Part shown: one piece after another, positions 8,264-10,208 of the stretch | Numbering within the stretch: position 1 is the first letter of the stretch | Layout: each line of letters starts with the position of its first letter | NCBI GenBank assembly: GCA_018398765.1 | Contig: JAHBMJ010003539.1 | Span: 1 to 10,208, forward strand | DNA: 10,208 bases | Direction of reading: 5' to 3' | From: Chromera velia | Lineage: Eukaryota; Sar; Chromeraceae | Notes under the pieces: model-generated | Told to the model about the DNA's origin: nothing | Seen by the model: the letters and a program-made list of their open reading frames with translations, nothing else | Database searches by the model: none | Translations under genes and position numbers: made by a program

Positions 8264-9256
8264 TTACGACTGACTTGAAGAGGAAGAGAGTTTATGCAGA
8301 TCCTGCGTTGTTGACCTAGAGTGACCCGGGTGAGTCAGGTAGAAGAGCTCGTTGTTCAATGTGTACAACAGGTAGAAAGCATGCGAGCGTTCTGTGGGAT
8401 TCGGGTGGAGACAAGCTTTCAGGGACTCCTTCAGGAACTCTGGGACTTGTAGGCGGGCTTTGAACTCGTCCCACGATTCCTTCACATCCCAGTTCTGTTC
8501 CCCTGCCGTCGGTCTTGTAAAGAATTCCTTCAAGACCTAGTTCAAGACCCTCTTCGCTCTCGGCCTCGCGTCGAGCCATCTCCACCCGTCTAATGAAGCT
8601 TTATCCACCTCATAGAGTGAAAACCACCACTTAATCATGGTAGAAGAAGGAGGGAGACAGTCAAAGACTAGAGTTTTTTTCTTTGGAGCAAACGACTGCT
8701 AGGAAATCATGAACAAGACAAGAAGTGCCAGGCCTACCACATCTGTTCGTGTGAACAAGGGCATTCCCATCTGTGCCAACTCTTTTCTCAACGGACAATT
8801 TCTGTTCCCGTACCTTTCTGGGAGCACTCTCGCGTAGAGAATCTGCTTGGGGGCCATGAAGCCATAGGTGCCCCCCGGCATCATCACTCCCTTTCCACTA
8901 TCGTCTTCATCTGGAATGAAGGCAGTCGTATTGAACATGACAGCAAGGCCAAAGTCGCACAGCTTGTAGACTAGGTTGCCTTCCTCATCTCGTCCGATGA
9001 GCACGTTCTCCGGCTTTGCGTCATACCACATAACACAAGACCCGTGGAGCGCGACAATTGCCGATGCAATCTGGAGTGAGTACTCTAGCTGCCCTTTCAA
9101 GTCCTGTGGTCTGGTGTTCTTATGAAGTACGTCTTCCATCTCGTTGAGCACCAGTACAGCAACTTCAGAGAGCCTGCACTCTATCTCTACCTGTTGTGAG
9201 AGCTTTTTGATGAGTAGGTCTCTCATTCGCACGATGTAGTCTTTGCAGGCGGAGAC
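8264..9256 (-). CDS. Divergent protein kinase, C-lobe, 5'-incomplete, with two in-frame TAG codons
   Basis: The frame runs from a probable acceptor (CTTTTTTCTCGAG|GTC, AG at 9257-9258) to TAA (8264-8266), 331 codons. Kinase marks, numbered from 9256: hinge-like VLVLNEMED (about 34-42); catalytic loop WYDAKPENVL with Asp79, Lys81 and Asn84 but no His-Arg of HRD; DFG at 101-103; GTYGFMAPK at 129-137 with Lys in place of the APE Glu; and helix F, TDVVGLALLVLF, with Asp172. After TAG codons 186 (8699-8701) and 240 (8537-8539) the frame gives a WDEF helix-G region, then ACLHPNPTERS with the conserved Arg near its end. The ATP-binding N-lobe strands, including the VAIK Lys, are not in the exon. If intact, the product would be a Ser/Thr-type phosphotransferase or a secreted rhoptry-like kinase. 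The subfamily is unresolved, and a pseudogene is possible. Confidence 0.7.
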
Positions 9257-9655
9257 CTCGAGAAAAAAGGTCAGTCGCTCGCATCATCGCTTGCACTGCC
9301 TTCCTCATTCTCGTTGCGTCTCCGGCGCTTGCCGCCCATTCGCCCCCTACGGCCCTGTGTGCGCAGACGGTGAAGGGAATCCCTTGGAGTGTCCCCTCCC
9401 CTATCTTCTTCTACGCACACATCCAGAGAGTGAGATGCTCCGGGCACTCAGCCTCCCCCACCTTCGCATCCGAGCTTTGGGCAACCGGCACGGCCCACTG
9501 CATAGATCCCCCTGCAAGGTGGATCCACCGCTTTCGCTACCGCTGGCTCCGTCCCACCAACGTCCCCCTCCTGACCTCACAAGACATCCGCCGTCTAGAT
9601 CTCCAGCCACTTTCCCCCTGGGATGCTTATCTTCTGGCAGGGCTCGTCGACGAAC
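9214..9655 (+). CDS. Unidentified coding block, exon-like, no start codon
   Basis: The frame is open from 9214 to a TAA at 9778, but a consensus donor C|GTAAGT at 9656 suggests the exon ends at 9655. Codons end mostly in C, strongest from about 9380. The product has a hydrophobic segment (ACTAFLILVASPALAA, about 9284-9331) like a signal or anchor, then a segment with ELWATGTAH, RWIHRFRYRWLRP and LSPWDAYLLAGLVDE. There is no in-frame ATG, so it is either a downstream exon or a truncated element. Its left end overlaps the kinase exon on the opposite strand. It could be part of a retroelement inserted in or next to the kinase gene. I do not recognise the protein. Confidence 0.4.
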
Positions 9656-9823
9656 GTAAGTACACAGGGTTCTTCCACCCCCCACCCACAAAAGCAGACA
9701 GAAAGGAAGAAGCCGCAAAGAGAAGACACAGAGTAGCACCATGCTTTTCAGCACAAAGAGCAGACAGACAGCTGGGCTAAGTAGTGACTGGTCATGCCCG
9801 AACCCCCTCCTCTATACCCCCAG
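9656..9823 (+). other. Possible 168-bp intron
   Basis: The donor GTAAGT at 9656 and an acceptor behind CCCCCTCCTCTATACCCCCAG (AG at 9822-9823) join the two plus-strand blocks in phase (C|TT) and remove the in-frame TAA at 9778-9780. Other CAG sites downstream (9862-9864, about 10013-10015) are possible but I did not find a better in-phase choice. Confidence 0.3.
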
Positions 9824-10208
9824 TTTCCTCCCTGTCTCACGCACGTCCCAACACCCGCCCGCAGCAAACAGCTTTCTTTGTCGGTGGACTATTTCAACTC
9901 AACTTCAAGAAAAGCTACCGCTGGAGCCAGCGCCCGGCCAGAGCCAAACCAATCCGCCCCTTCTCTCTCCTTTTATTCCTTGCTGTTCTTGCGATGTCAC
10001 TCCACCCCACGCAGCTTGTCCCCCCCCAGCCAGGCCAACAGGCGCATGCAGGAGCATGGTTCCCCTTAGGAGGACAGGGGGGCAACAACCTTGCGGCCCA
10101 CATCACCAATGGAAACATACCCGACCCCCTCCCCGACCCGCCCCCCAGACCAACAGGACAGGACAGCCAGTGCGGAGAACAGGAGGACGTTGTAATGGGC
10201 GGAAGCGC
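9824..10208 (+). CDS. Unidentified coding block continuing past the window edge
   Basis: This is the same frame as the preceding block and is open to the last base. It encodes a basic stretch (FQLNFKKSYRWSQRPARAKP), a hydrophobic run (FSLLLFLAVLAM), then a Gln/Pro/Gly/Asn-rich segment (LVPPQPGQQ; FPLGGQGGNNLAAHITNGN) and a Pro/acidic stretch ending near EQEDVVMGG. The ATG at 9994 is an alternative start, in which case the hydrophobic run is untranslated. C-ending codons support coding. A retroelement first open frame or a secreted/membrane protein would both fit. The end is cut by the window. Confidence 0.4.

Noticed and set aside
8019-8273. Plus-strand frame of 84 codons after an acceptor-like site
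   Set aside because: It is purine-rich, so its Lys/Glu-rich product is expected by composition. No upstream plus-strand exon is visible, and the minus-strand exon 8011-8077 fits the neighbouring gene in phase.
9401-9754. Minus-strand 117-codon frame as a possible kinase N-lobe or signal-peptide exon
   Set aside because: It has no glycine loop or VAIK-like motif, is Arg/Gly-rich as expected opposite a C-rich coding strand, and ends at TAG followed by another TAG.
1-10208. tRNA, rRNA, CRISPR array or bacterial-type promoters
   Set aside because: I saw no cloverleaf-like or T-loop consensus, no regularly spaced repeats, and no operon-like gene packing.

Overview
This looks like nuclear DNA of a unicellular eukaryote. 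The convincing reading frames are short blocks bounded by GT...AG splice signals. Acceptors sit behind pyrimidine tracts, several coding blocks prefer C-ending codons, and the spacers are full of pyrimidine tracts, microsatellites and AT-rich DNA. No bacterial operon, tRNA, rRNA or CRISPR signal was found. An alveolate of coccidian or chromerid type would fit, but that is a stylistic impression. Nothing in the window fixes the species.

Layout. 1-300 holds two copies of a repeat about 75 bp long, each carrying the same 8-bp-stem hairpin. About 480-670 is a GC-rich island of uncertain coding strand, followed by AT-rich non-coding DNA with an (AT)15 tract to about 1559. At 1560 a strong splice acceptor opens a possible short plus-strand exon. 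1693-4254 is low-complexity spacer with an (AAG)14 microsatellite. 4255-5012 (minus) holds what I read as the last three exons of a spliced gene of unknown function. 5013-6745 is mostly featureless apart from a 19-bp tandem duplication, an imperfect hairpin and a weak candidate first exon.

6746-8077 (minus) is a two-exon gene for a basic, helical protein that ends in Gly/Ala/Pro-rich repeats and a KRRK tail. 8264-9256 (minus) is the C-terminal two thirds of a divergent protein kinase. 9214-10208 (plus) is a C-ending-codon-rich coding block, probably two exons, that I do not recognise. It occupies the place where the kinase N-lobe would be expected.

The main observation concerns the two minus-strand genes between 6746 and 9256. 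Both stay in one frame across internal TAG codons: two in the kinase and one in its neighbour. I see no internal TAA, TGA or frameshift in the parts I could follow, and the frames end at TAA and TGA respectively. The explanations are decaying pseudogenes, stop-codon readthrough, or UAG read as an amino acid. The window alone cannot decide between them, and the apparent loss of the kinase N-lobe favours decay.
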